DNA of 64,000 nt from Natrinema amylolyticum (GTDB taxonomy: Archaea > Halobacteriota > Halobacteria > Halobacteriales > Natrialbaceae), in assembly GCF_020515625.1 (NCBI RefSeq), contig NZ_JAIWPJ010000001.1, positions 496,001 to 560,000 on the forward strand, written 5' to 3'. Below the pieces are notes generated by a model. It was not told where the DNA came from and did not search any database. It saw only the letters and a program-made list of their open reading frames with translations. Within the stretch, counting starts at the first letter, position 1; the number at the start of each line of letters is the position of its first letter. A program made the translations under genes and the position numbers. Shown piece by piece: positions 44,386 through 53,128 of this stretch.

Positions 44386-45684
44386 TCACCGACCGAAATG
44401 TTTCATGATCGTCGCCCGCAGCGGGAGTCCCAGTCCGCCGAGCAACGGGAGGAACACGAACGCGGCGAGGTCGACGGGAAGCGACGTATAGCCGGCCGCC
44501 GCGGCCCCGAAGCCGACGAGCGGGGCGAGGACGGGGAGCACGTAGAGGTACGATGGCGTCCAGCCCCGCCCGCGCCTAGTGTGGCGGACGACGACGCCGA
44601 ACAGCAGCGGCATGAGCACCGCGCCCGCCAGCAGCGGGCCGCCGACGAGCGTCGTCGTGGCCGTCACCGCGAGCGCGACGACGATCGTCTCGTCGATCGT
44701 CAGCGGGCCCAAGGTGGTCTCCCGGCTGACGATCCGGACGACGAGCAGCGAGAGGAGCGCGAGCGCGACGACGCCCGCCAGCGCGCCGTACCACAGCGGT
44801 CGCTCGAGCGGCGGCGTCACGAATTCGACGCCCCGGACGAACGCGACCGTCGTCTCGAGTCCGTGGCGGCTCTCCGTGAGCAGGGTCCGGATCCCAGTCG
44901 GATCGGCACCGGTCGCGCGCAGTTCGGTCCAGAGCGATTCGAGGGAAGCGGCGTTCTCGAGCCCGAAGTGGGCGAGTCCGCCGGCGTAGACGAGCACCGA
45001 CAGCCAGAGCAGCGGCAGGGAGAAGTTCTGTCGCCGCCACCAGCGCGCGAGTGGGTTCCCGAACCCGCCGTCCGACGCCGACTCGGACCCGGTCGCGGCC
45101 CGGCTGGACTGACCGGTTTCACCGGCCGTCCCGGTGTTGGTACTGTCCGTTCGGTGACTCGCTCCCGCGCCGTTCCCTCCGGACCGCGACCCGGTTCCGG
45201 TGCCGGTCCCGCTCGCGCTCGAGGTCCCGTTCGCGGCCCCGGCCGAGGCCGACGTTCCGGTCGCGGACGCCGACCCGCTCGTCGCCGACGATCGACCGCC
45301 GGCGGTCGATCCGGACGCTGTAGCGCCGCCGGCTGCCGACGCGGTCGACGTCGACGCAGAGGCCGTCTCCGATTCCGAATAGCTCAGTTCCGTGCCGCTC
45401 GAGTCGTCGTCATCGTCGTCGCTCTTCCAGACGTCGGGAGAGGGCAGTCCGCTGGTTCGCTTCGCGACGTAGTCTTCGTGGCCGAGTCGATCGTAGGCCT
45501 GCCGTTCGACCGGATCGCCGAGGATATCGTAGGCCGTCTGCACCGCGGTGAACTGCGCCTGTGCGCGGTCGTCGTCGTTCAGATCGGGATGGTAGACGCG
45601 GACCTGTTCGCGATAGGCGTCCTTGATCTCGTCCTGCGGGGCGTCGGGCGGGATCTCGAGAAGGTCGTAAAAATCTTCTGTCAT
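44386..45684 (-). CDS. J-domain membrane protein
   Basis: 432 residues. The J domain (1-68) has YHPDLNDDD with the HPD at 32-34. Then comes a roughly 130-residue low-complexity Ser/Thr/Gly/Ala linker. The C-terminal 220 residues contain about six hydrophobic segments (LPLLWLSVLVYAGGL, ALAGVVALALLSLLVV and others). It probably tethers a DnaK-type chaperone to the membrane. No zinc-finger or DnaJ C-terminal domain is present. Confidence 0.9.
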   Translation of the reverse strand: MTEDFYDLLEIPPDAPQDEIKDAYREQVRVYHPDLNDDDRAQAQFTAVQTAYDILGDPVERQAYDRLGHEDYVAKRTSGLPSPDVWKSDDDDDDSSGTELSYSESETASASTSTASAAGGATASGSTAGGRSSATSGSASATGTSASAGAANGTSSASGTGTGTGSRSGGNGAGASHRTDSTNTGTAGETGQSSRAATGSESASDGGFGNPLARWWRRQNFSLPLLWLSVLVYAGGLAHFGLENAASLESLWTELRATGADPTGIRTLLTESRHGLETTVAFVRGVEFVTPPLERPLWYGALAGVVALALLSLLVVRIVSRETTLGPLTIDETIVVALAVTATTTLVGGPLLAGAVLMPLLFGVVVRHTRRGRGWTPSYLYVLPVLAPLVGFGAAAAGYTSLPVDLAAFVFLPLLGGLGLPLRATIMKHFGR

Positions 45685-45823
45685 GTGGTCATGCGGGCGG
45701 TGTGGTCTGCTAGAGGGATTGTCCGGGAGGGGTTATAATTTCAGTGTTCTTTCCGGTTCGGGAAGTGCTTTTGATGGCTCGAGGACCGCGGCGGGTCGGC
45801 CGGCGACGGTGACACACCGCCGC

Positions 45824-47233
45824 TCACGAGAAATCCGCAAGCGACGACTGACCGGCCGACGGACTCCCGCGAGCGGAGTCGGGGCCCGCGTCCGACGCCG
45901 ATTCGTCGTCGGGAGACGCCTCGTCGCTCCGGGTTCCGGCACCGTCCGCGTCCCGCTCCCAGCTCTCGAGGCTCGCCTGATCGGCGGCCGCGAACTCGAG
46001 GTTGGCGATCCTGACGCCGAGTTTGCGGACGGGCTCGCCTTCAAACTCGGTGAAGAGATCGCGAGCGATGCGATCGACGAGGTCGGGGTCGTCGATCGGT
46101 CCCGGCAGCGACCGCTCGCGCGTGTTGACGTCGTACGGTGGCGTGACGGCCTTGACGCCGATGGTCCGGTACAGCGCGCCCTCTCGCTGCGCGCGGTCGG
46201 CGACGGCCGCCGCGAGCGTCTCGATCAGTTCGTACTTCGGATCCGGGTCCTCGACGGGCTCGGCGAACGCCGACTCTCGAGAGAAGCTCTTCGGGTCGCC
46301 CTTCGGCTCGACGCGGCGGTCGTCCTCGCCGCGCGCGCGGTCGTAGAGCTCTCGACCGCGTTCCCCGAAGCGCTCGACCAGCGGTTCCGGATCGGCCGCG
46401 GCGACATCGCCCGCCGTCTGGAGGCCCATCTCGCGAAGTTCGCGGGCAGTGACGGGGCCGACGCCGTGGAGCAGGTCGACTGCGAGCGGTGCGAGAAACT
46501 CCCGTATTTCGCCGGGCTCGACGACGGTGAGCCCGTCGGGTTTGTCGAAGTCGCTGGCGATCTTGGCCGTGCTCATCGTCGGCGCGACGCCGACGCTGAC
46601 GGTGACGCCGACTTCCCGGCGGATCCGATCCCTAATGTGACGGGCGAAGCCGTCCGCGACCTCCCAGGCGGTCCGCTCGGTCACGTCGAGGTAGGCCTCG
46701 TCGATGCTCACCTCGCGGACGGCGTCGGCACAGTCGTGGAGGATCTCTCGGACGTCGGCCGCGACCGACTCGTAGTAATCCATGTCGACGGGTCGGTAAT
46801 AGCCGGTTTCCTCGCGCTCCCGCGGCGACTCGCTCGCGGGTCGTTCTTTCCCGCTCGCTTCATCGAGGCGCTCACTTCGTTCGCGCCTCGCACTGCTCGA
46901 GTCATCCGGGGCGCGCTGCGCCCCGCGCTCGAGGTCGCTATCGTCCGGCGTGCCGTTCTCGGAGGCGGCGCGCCTGGGGAGTCGCTCGAGGGCAGTCGAG
47001 ATGGCCTGCGCGCTCTCGACGCCGAACTCGCGGGCCTCGTAGCTGGCGGTGGCGACCGCGCCGTTGGTCTCTCCCTCCTCGTAGCCCATCCCGACGACGA
47101 GGGGTTCGCCTCGGAGCTCGGGTTCGCGCAGTCGCTCGCAGGCGGCGTAGAAGCAATCGGCGTCGACGTGGCAGACGATTCGATCCTCGTCGTCCTCGCC
47201 CTCGACGCCCGGCAGTCGCGGCCCGTCGGTCAT
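45824..47233 (-). CDS. dinB: DNA polymerase IV (DinB, Y family)
   Basis: 469 residues. The palm acidic residues lie in CHVDADCFYAAC and VSIDEAYLDVT. The little finger follows VGPVTARELREMG and KSFSRESAFAEP. The C-terminus is QSSLADFS, a PCNA-binding (PIP) motif. It performs translesion synthesis. Residues about 89-146 (DNA 46796-46969) form a charged, low-complexity insertion between the usual ALERLPRR and DMDYYESV segments. It is encoded by palindromic DNA, and the reading frame is kept. Confidence 0.94.
   Translation of the reverse strand: MTDGPRLPGVEGEDDEDRIVCHVDADCFYAACERLREPELRGEPLVVGMGYEEGETNGAVATASYEAREFGVESAQAISTALERLPRRAASENGTPDDSDLERGAQRAPDDSSSARRERSERLDEASGKERPASESPREREETGYYRPVDMDYYESVAADVREILHDCADAVREVSIDEAYLDVTERTAWEVADGFARHIRDRIRREVGVTVSVGVAPTMSTAKIASDFDKPDGLTVVEPGEIREFLAPLAVDLLHGVGPVTARELREMGLQTAGDVAAADPEPLVERFGERGRELYDRARGEDDRRVEPKGDPKSFSRESAFAEPVEDPDPKYELIETLAAAVADRAQREGALYRTIGVKAVTPPYDVNTRERSLPGPIDDPDLVDRIARDLFTEFEGEPVRKLGVRIANLEFAAADQASLESWERDADGAGTRSDEASPDDESASDAGPDSARGSPSAGQSSLADFS
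46865..46924. repeat. Palindromic repeats inside dinB
   Basis: Two hairpins lie inside the coding region: GAGGCGC-N11-GCGCCTC at 46865-46889 and GGGGCGC-GCT-GCGCCCC at 46908-46924. On the minus strand the first contains GCGAACGAAGTGAGCG, a 16-mer also found at 9013-9028 in the tRNA-Ser array. Both hairpins fall within the nonconserved insertion of DinB. Confidence 0.75.
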
Positions 47234-47320
47234 TCGTCTACCGATCGATTCGTCCGAACGGACGTGAACGTTGCGCCCCGTTTCGGGGACCGATCGGCAC
47301 GGTACTCTCTCCGGCGATGG

Positions 47321-48049
47321 CTACAGCTCGTACGCCATCATCACCTCGTCGACGTACTCGCCGTCGATCGTGTAGTGGTCCCTGCGGATCGCCTCGGTGT
47401 CCCAGCCGTGAACGGTCAGGAACTCGAGTGCGGTATCGTTGACGACGGGGACGCTGTTGTAGACCTTCCGGTAGCCGTTGGCTTCGGCCCACTCGACCCC
47501 TCGCTGCAGGAGTTTGGTCCCGATCCCGTTGCCCCGATAGGCGTCGCGGACGCCGACGGTCTGTTGGGCGACCTCCCGCACCGGATCGACCTGCTGGAGA
47601 TCGAGGTGGGTCCAGCCGACGACGTCGCCGTCGACCGTCGCGACGAAGAACCGCCGAGACTCTACTACGTTATGTCTGGTGACGGTGTTTTCGTACAACA
47701 GTTGTTCGGCGATCGTCTCGGCGACGACGTACGTCTCTTCGGCCGTGACGTCCCGGATGGTATCGACGAGACCGTCGAAATCCGCCTGTCGAGCCGGCCG
47801 AATCGTCACGGTAAACTCGCCTAACTCGTGTTTCTCGACGGCACCGAACTCGAGCGCGATCCGAAGGGTCCCCCCGTCCTCTTCGAGATAGCCGTCCGAT
47901 TTCAGCTCCTCGAGGCGCGTTCGGAACTCCTCGGCCGGGAGGGACACGATGTCCAGTACCTTGTGCCGTTCGACGGTTCCGTGCCGTTCGACGTACTCAT
48001 AAATGCGTCTGCTGGCCTCGGACGCAAACGTCGGCCGTTCTATCGCGTC
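47321..48049 (-). CDS. GNAT acetyltransferase with N-terminal winged-helix-like part
   Basis: 242 residues. The first 70 residues look like a small winged helix (ASRRIYEYVERHGTVERHKV ... LEELKSDGYLEED). The GNAT fold follows, with the acetyl-CoA motif VGVRDAYRGNGIGTKLLQRGVEWA and YNSVPVVNDTALEFL. Substrate unknown. ATG 48073 is also in frame; ATG 48049 (MDAIERPTF) is the likelier start. Confidence 0.85.
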   Translation of the reverse strand, partial: DAIERPTFASEASRRIYEYVERHGTVERHKVLDIVSLPAEEFRTRLEELKSDGYLEEDGGTLRIALEFGAVEKHELGEFTVTIRPARQADFDGLVDTIRDVTAEETYVVAETIAEQLLYENTVTRHNVVESRRFFVATVDGDVVGWTHLDLQQVDPVREVAQQTVGVRDAYRGNGIGTKLLQRGVEWAEANGYRKVYNSVPVVNDTALEFLTVHGWDTEAIRRDHYTIDGEYVDEVMMAYEL

Positions 48050-48180
48050 CATACGCGCAGTACGGAAGGCCATCGCTTATTCCTTGTCCATTGATATCGC
48101 ACGACATGCCATTCGCGGAGCGCCGGCTCGAGTCGGTTCTGATCGGTAGGTCGGGCGGGAGTACGCGCCCGAGCGCGATC

Positions 48181-48906
48181 TCACTCCGCCGGCGGCTCGG
48201 GGAACTCGACCAGGAGCCGTTTGCTCTCGGCCGCGAGATCGTCCCAGCTGATCGACCCCCGTTCTGCGATGGTCGCCGGCTCCATGTTCGGATCGGCGTA
48301 CACCAGTTCGGCGGTGAGCTCCGGCGGCCGGAGTTCGACCTCGCCGCCCTCGGTCTCGACGACCCCCTCCGGGCCGAAGTCGACCGTCGGCTCCCCGACG
48401 ACGATACGCATCACCATGCCGAAGATCTCGTGAGGCGAACACAGCACGTCGTAGACGCCGGGTTCGTCGAACCGGTACAGCCAGAACGCGTTCATCCCCA
48501 ACACCGGCGACGAGAACGGCGGGACACCTTCTGGGACGCGGCGCTGGCGACCGTGGTGTGCATGGTACGCGGTGACGGTGTGGTCGGGCGTCGCGAGCCG
48601 AAACTGGACGACATCTCCGGGCTCGACGAAGAGTCCGGTCGGCTCGAAGAAGAACTCCGGAATCGGTCGCCCCTCCGACGGCCGTATTTCCAACTCGACC
48701 GCGTGATCGGGCCGGAGCGATCGCGGCAGTTGCTCGTCGCCCTCGAGACCCGAATAGCCGAGCACCGGATGGATGCAGTTCGGCTGCGGACACGCTCGCC
48801 GTTCCGTCCCATCGGCGGTCTCGTCACCGTCTGCCGCGCCGAGTCCGGCTGTAAGGGGGATCGTCGACGTCACACCGGCCGCTTTCAGAACCTGTCTGCG
48901 GTCCAT
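48181..48906 (-). CDS. Tat-exported cupredoxin (halocyanin-like)
   Basis: 241 residues. The Tat signal is MDRRQVLKAAGVTSTIPLTA. A plastocyanin-like domain has the first His ligand in TPDHTVTAYH and CSPHEIFGMV with Cys, His and Met spaced as in type-1 copper sites. It should carry electrons or bind copper outside the cell. The C-terminal roughly 70 residues (GGEVELRPPELTAELVY) look like an added beta segment. Confidence 0.85.
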   Translation of the reverse strand: MDRRQVLKAAGVTSTIPLTAGLGAADGDETADGTERRACPQPNCIHPVLGYSGLEGDEQLPRSLRPDHAVELEIRPSEGRPIPEFFFEPTGLFVEPGDVVQFRLATPDHTVTAYHAHHGRQRRVPEGVPPFSSPVLGMNAFWLYRFDEPGVYDVLCSPHEIFGMVMRIVVGEPTVDFGPEGVVETEGGEVELRPPELTAELVYADPNMEPATIAERGSISWDDLAAESKRLLVEFPEPPAE

Positions 48907-50299
48907 GGCCACCGTTTGCCTCCGTTCGAGATTAGGTGTGGCAGACCATTGCACAACCAATCCATTCTTTATGTACGGATTTCACTTCTGAGACAATGTT
49001 ATGCGTTCGTACGATAGTACATTTTCGATCATAACGCCCGCTGTCGGAAACAGAGAATTACGGGACGAAACCGTGCTACACAGCGGCAGTATCGACGACT
49101 CGAGTCTCGTGGTAGAACTAGGACGAGTGCGTGCCAGTATCGTAGTGAGAGTCGGACTCAGTTGTACTTCCGCCAGCAGTTCCCAGAGTTGGTACACGTG
49201 ACGGACCGTGTTAGAGGCGCGGCGAGAACCGATCGAATGTAATGGATCAATCCGTCTCGTTGACCATTTCGATGTGGCTGATTTTGACAGTTGCTGACGT
49301 GAACTGTGGAAACCTTCGTCTGCCGTATCCGGGTCATCGCCGTCATTCCCCTCTGAAAGAACGGAACACGAGCAGCCAGCTACCCTTTTCGAATTATATA
49401 CTGTTACATCGCATGAAAACTGTATTCGTGTGTTCTACTTCCAGAGCTAATCTTGACTTTGCTTACTAACGGGAGCAAGTCGATTTAGTTCCTCGTATTC
49501 AAATGGACAAATTCCATGCGAAAGTGATCGATCTCAACCACCCATCAGCTGTTTCCACGTATGCGTTGCTGAAGTAGTTTGAAAGTAGTGAAGTTGATCT
49601 TCTTGTATCTCTAAGCACCCTTTCAACACGATCCCACCTACCATGTGTTTCGCCTCTGAAACCGAGGCCGTATCACTAGCGAGCACCGTTTAGTGGTTTA
49701 TCGTCATCGGTGAGAAACACGGCATCTTCGACGTGGTATTTCTCTTTAAATTCGCTTTGGTGATATCTCGAGGACTGCATCGTACGCGCTGAATAGTGTC
49801 GATCATGGCGGGAAACGGTCTATTTGGGACCGACGACGGGTACAGTTCGTAGTGCGAACCGTCGAGATAACTCACTAGCTCGTCGAGCACACTGAGATCC
49901 AGTCGTTTCCTGGCTGTTGGCTAGGGAGCGGCTTTTGCACCCGATGAGAGGTCGTCGATCGTACTCTCTCGGTCCAGAAATTACATAAAAAGGGACAATA
50001 TCTGAATTTGGTAGTTACGTAGATGGGGCAGGATATTTAATCGTCCCTCTCACGGTACCGATTCACGCTCCACGAAATTTGATTTGATACTGCTGTGAGA
50101 GCTAGTGTGGCAGAAGAGTTCTGGCGTGATATATAGAATGCCACCCGCCTCATTTTCAGACCTTCGCTGAATCGGTTTGGCAGTATCTCTCTATTGAATT
50201 CCGCAGTTCGATCCCTTTATCCAGCTTCATCTGATTTCACACTGTTGCTACTAAACGGTGGCCGCGATTTATACTGACGCCTCTACACCGTACCGTGAG
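48907..50299. other. Gene-poor region with a transposase remnant
   Basis: AT-richer DNA with no intact gene that I can support. It holds the decayed IS6-type transposase at 49499-49810 and scattered short frames whose translations show no domain. An AT-rich block near 49985-50035 (ttacataaaaaggg ... gatatttaat) may hold old or real promoter elements. Confidence 0.5.
49499..49810 (-). pseudogene. Degenerate IS6-type transposase
   Basis: Minus-strand translation in shifting frames gives EFKEKYHVEDAVFLTDDDK, then two stops, then YGLGFRGETHGRWDRVERVL, STSLLSNYFSN, and ETADGWLRSITFAWN, ending at TGA 49499. These match the C-terminal half of haloarchaeal IS6-family DDE transposases (DVDDAVFL.D, ERHGNRN.VERVF, SNAE.ETADDWLRSFAFAWN). 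At least one frameshift and two stops separate the blocks. The N-terminal half is not recognisable. Confidence 0.72.
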
Positions 50300-51652
50300 A
50301 TGAAATGGCAATCACTACTCAGTAGCGGGCTGGTGTCGCTGCTTTTGATAAGTATCAGTACTGTGGGTGTGACTCCGGCAACTGGAGCAGCGGCCGACGA
50401 TGAGGCAGTGACAGCAGTGGACGACGGGGCGCTTACCGACCGGAAGGGAACGGAGGAGTCGATCGAAGCCGAAACGGCGACACTCCAGAACGACGAGGAG
50501 TTCGAGGAGACGAACGCGTCTCGTGTCCGAATTGCTCACTTGTCACCGGTCTTCCCGGCTATGACGGTGACGGTCGATTCCGAGTCGATAGCCCGAAATC
50601 TAAGCTTCGGTGAGGTCTCCGATTACGAAGTCGTCGAGCCCGAAGAGCAGGAATTCGAGATAACGATCAACGAAACCGGTGAGGAATTAGAAGTCAGCCA
50701 GACTCTCGAACCGAACACGACGTACACGTTCCTCGCAGTTGCGAACGTCACAGAGAACGAGACGGTACAGTTCGAACCGCTACTCCTCCGTGACGAGTTC
50801 GCTCCGCCGAGCGAAACCGATGCGTCAGTTCGGTTCGTGCATGCGTCACCGGATATGCCCGCAGTGGATATCACGGTTGCAGAAACGAATATAACAGTCG
50901 CAAATAACGTGAGCTTCCGCGAAGATAGTGACTACGTCGCGCTTCCGGCCGCCGATATCCCACTCGAGATACGTCAGGAAGCGGACAACGACTCCGGTGA
51001 AGTACTCGATCGCGTCAACGTTTCGCTCGATAACGGGACGGTTCACTCGATAGCCGCTGTCGGATACCTGAACCCCGAGGCAGCACCGATCGACGCGCCG
51101 CTGAACGTCGGTCTGTTCCAGGATGCTCGACTCGAGACGAACGGAGACGACCCAGTGACCGATTCAGCAGACGCGGAACCGAATGAGGAAAATACCAACA
51201 CGACGAGCCCGATGATCGCCGTGGCTGACGCCGTAACGGACGTTGAGGACGCGACAGAAGACGTGAGAGACTCCATAGAAGATGCAGGTCAGGCGAACGA
51301 AACCGAGGACAGGGCGGCCGCGTTCGACGACGTCGAGGACGATCTCGGAGAGATGGAACGTGCACGACTCGACCTCGAATCGGGAGTCGAAAATGCGAGC
51401 AACGCGACTCTCAGCGACGAGGCCGAGATCGCATTGGACGCTGCTGACGATGCACAGGATGATACCGAAGACGCTATCGACGACGTACAGGACCTCCTCG
51501 AAGAGGACGTTCGAGACGTCGAAGATGCGGACGTAGACGAAGTCGCTGCAATCCTCAATATGACACTCGAGCAGGTGACGACCGCTATCGATGAGATCGA
51601 CGAGGTCGCTAATTCCGAGGCAGCCGAAAACGAGATCGAAGGCAATTCATGA
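50300..51652 (+). CDS. Secreted DUF4397 protein with helical C-terminus
   Basis: 450 residues. A Sec-type signal (MKWQSLLSSGLVSLLLISIS, cut near TGAAA) precedes two DUF4397 domains, VRIAHLSPVFPAMTVTVD and VRFVHASPDMPAVDITV, each ending in VANVTEN/AVGYLNP-type strands. The last 150 residues are acidic and helical (VTDVEDATEDVRDSIEDAGQ), probably coiled coils. There are many N-x-T/S sequons. It is probably a cell-surface protein. GTG 50258 would add 14 residues upstream. Confidence 0.82.
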   Translation: MKWQSLLSSGLVSLLLISISTVGVTPATGAAADDEAVTAVDDGALTDRKGTEESIEAETATLQNDEEFEETNASRVRIAHLSPVFPAMTVTVDSESIARNLSFGEVSDYEVVEPEEQEFEITINETGEELEVSQTLEPNTTYTFLAVANVTENETVQFEPLLLRDEFAPPSETDASVRFVHASPDMPAVDITVAETNITVANNVSFREDSDYVALPAADIPLEIRQEADNDSGEVLDRVNVSLDNGTVHSIAAVGYLNPEAAPIDAPLNVGLFQDARLETNGDDPVTDSADAEPNEENTNTTSPMIAVADAVTDVEDATEDVRDSIEDAGQANETEDRAAAFDDVEDDLGEMERARLDLESGVENASNATLSDEAEIALDAADDAQDDTEDAIDDVQDLLEEDVRDVEDADVDEVAAILNMTLEQVTTAIDEIDEVANSEAAENEIEGNS

Positions 51653-52105
51653 ACCGTCTCGGGACGTACTCTCTGGTAGTTCACGCGCCTGGGATCTCAC
51701 TGAGAGACTGCAGTACAACTTCGTGATCGAAAACGAGAACCAGATAGATATTCTGATAATTTCTATCCGCGCGGGCGAAGCGTCGTTGGAGATATTCTCA
51801 CTGAGTCGGTTGAATTCGCGAGGAGTTGCCCAAGACGGCGACTCGGCAAGGGTGTTCAGAGAGACAGTGGGCGACTCACTGAGGCCGCAAGCAGAGAAAC
51901 GACACTCCGGAGGCATCACAACGGGAAGAGTATCATGATCTATCATAAATGTTTTCCTATTGTCAGGATGCTGCGGTATTCACGCCTCACATCGAAATGC
52001 CAGAGATTGGTCCTCACACTTACTATCCCCCGAATAGCGACTAATCACGCCAGCGGCAACATACCTATTTAATATATCATATCGTACACTCAGATCGGGG
52101 GTACC
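51653..52105. other. Intergenic region, no gene seen
   Basis: 453 nt of mixed composition. The last part has TTTAATATATC near 52068-52078, which fits the promoter of the CMD-like gene starting at 52106. Short frames on both strands show no domains. Confidence 0.4.
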
Positions 52106-52693
52106 ATGGTCTCGAGAATGTCACCGGTCAAAGCGGCGGAATCAACCGATCAAAAAGTGACGGCAATACTCCGGGGAGCTGAAGAGGGATTGTGGATGGA
52201 CCCGGTGATGAGGGGGGGTGCCGCGCGCCGACCCCAGCTGTTCGACTCGATCGTCCCAGCCTTCGAAGCGATCCGGGAAGGCGGACGTATCGACCCAGAA
52301 CTTCTCAGGTTACTGCAGCTCAAGACCGGAGAGATCAATCGCTGCACGCACTACCTATTGGTGCGAACGAACTCCGTTCGAGACAGGGTTACTTCGAAGG
52401 AGGACCGTGTCTTCGCCGGGATCAACGAACGTGAACTCGCCCGACGTGAAGTGCTCGGCGTCCGATCGGCTGAAAAGATGGTCGACGATCCGAACGACAC
52501 CGAGAACGACCTCCGTGAGGAGTTCACCGACCCCGAAATCGTCGAACTGGTGTTCGCGAACGCACTCTTCACTCTCGGGGATGACTGTACCAGCAGAATG
52601 GTAATGAACACCGGGGAAGGAAGTCTGAATTCTACCGAACTCGAGTCTCCCCTTGATCATCCCCAGGAAATACTGCGCAATTCGGGTTCGTGA
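52106..52693 (+). CDS. CMD/AhpD-like protein lacking the CxxC pair
   Basis: 195 residues. The AhpD-like core reads LLRLLQLKTGEINRCTHYLLVRTNS, where the usual CxxC has become C80-T-H-Y83, so only one Cys remains. RREVLGVRSAEKM and FTDPEIVELVFANALFTLGDD complete the helical bundle. Its stop overlaps the GTG of the thioredoxin gene (GTGA), so the two are coupled. It may act as a thiol-dependent or nonperoxidatic partner of that thioredoxin; the reaction is unknown. Confidence 0.78.
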   Translation: MVSRMSPVKAAESTDQKVTAILRGAEEGLWMDPVMRGGAARRPQLFDSIVPAFEAIREGGRIDPELLRLLQLKTGEINRCTHYLLVRTNSVRDRVTSKEDRVFAGINERELARREVLGVRSAEKMVDDPNDTENDLREEFTDPEIVELVFANALFTLGDDCTSRMVMNTGEGSLNSTELESPLDHPQEILRNSGS

Positions 52694-53022
52694 GTCCAGT
52701 TATGCTGGTGCTCATCGTCCATATCGACGAAAGCAGCTACGAGTCTCTGGTCGAGAACGAGCGACTCGTGTTACTCTACTTTTGGGCAGAGTGGTGTGGT
52801 CCCTGTCAGGTTCTCGATTCAATGCTCGAGGAGTTAGCCGATGAATTTCCGGCTCTCGTGGTCGCAAGAATAGACACGGATACCAATGAGACTATTATGA
52901 ACGAATTCGGCGTTGAAACCATCCCGACATTAATTTTATTCGAACACGGTGAACCGGTCGAGATCTTCGCAGGGAAGGTCCCGTATCTGGACTTCAAAAA
53001 GAGAGTGGATCGCCATATATAA
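52690..53022 (+). CDS. Thioredoxin
   Basis: 110 residues with a single thioredoxin fold. The active site is AEWCGPCQ (Cys36, Cys39), and cis-Pro lies in VETIPTLILFEHG. GTG 52690 overlaps the previous stop; ATG 52702 is the other possible start. It reduces disulfides in the cytoplasm. The tight overlap with the CMD-like gene suggests a dedicated redox pair. Confidence 0.93.
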   Translation: MSPVMLVLIVHIDESSYESLVENERLVLLYFWAEWCGPCQVLDSMLEELADEFPALVVARIDTDTNETIMNEFGVETIPTLILFEHGEPVEIFAGKVPYLDFKKRVDRHI

Positions 53023-53128
53023 ATTTTGCTTTAGTATACCCTCTCCACTAATACTATTTTATCTTATATACTAATCAATTTACTCTACTCATCGGGTTAT
53101 TTATAACCAGCCCTTGTACCTTGTTGAC

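Noticed and set aside
49158-49346. 62-codon minus frame with a few Cys residues
   Set aside because: The Cys spacing does not form a zinc motif and no start signal is seen.
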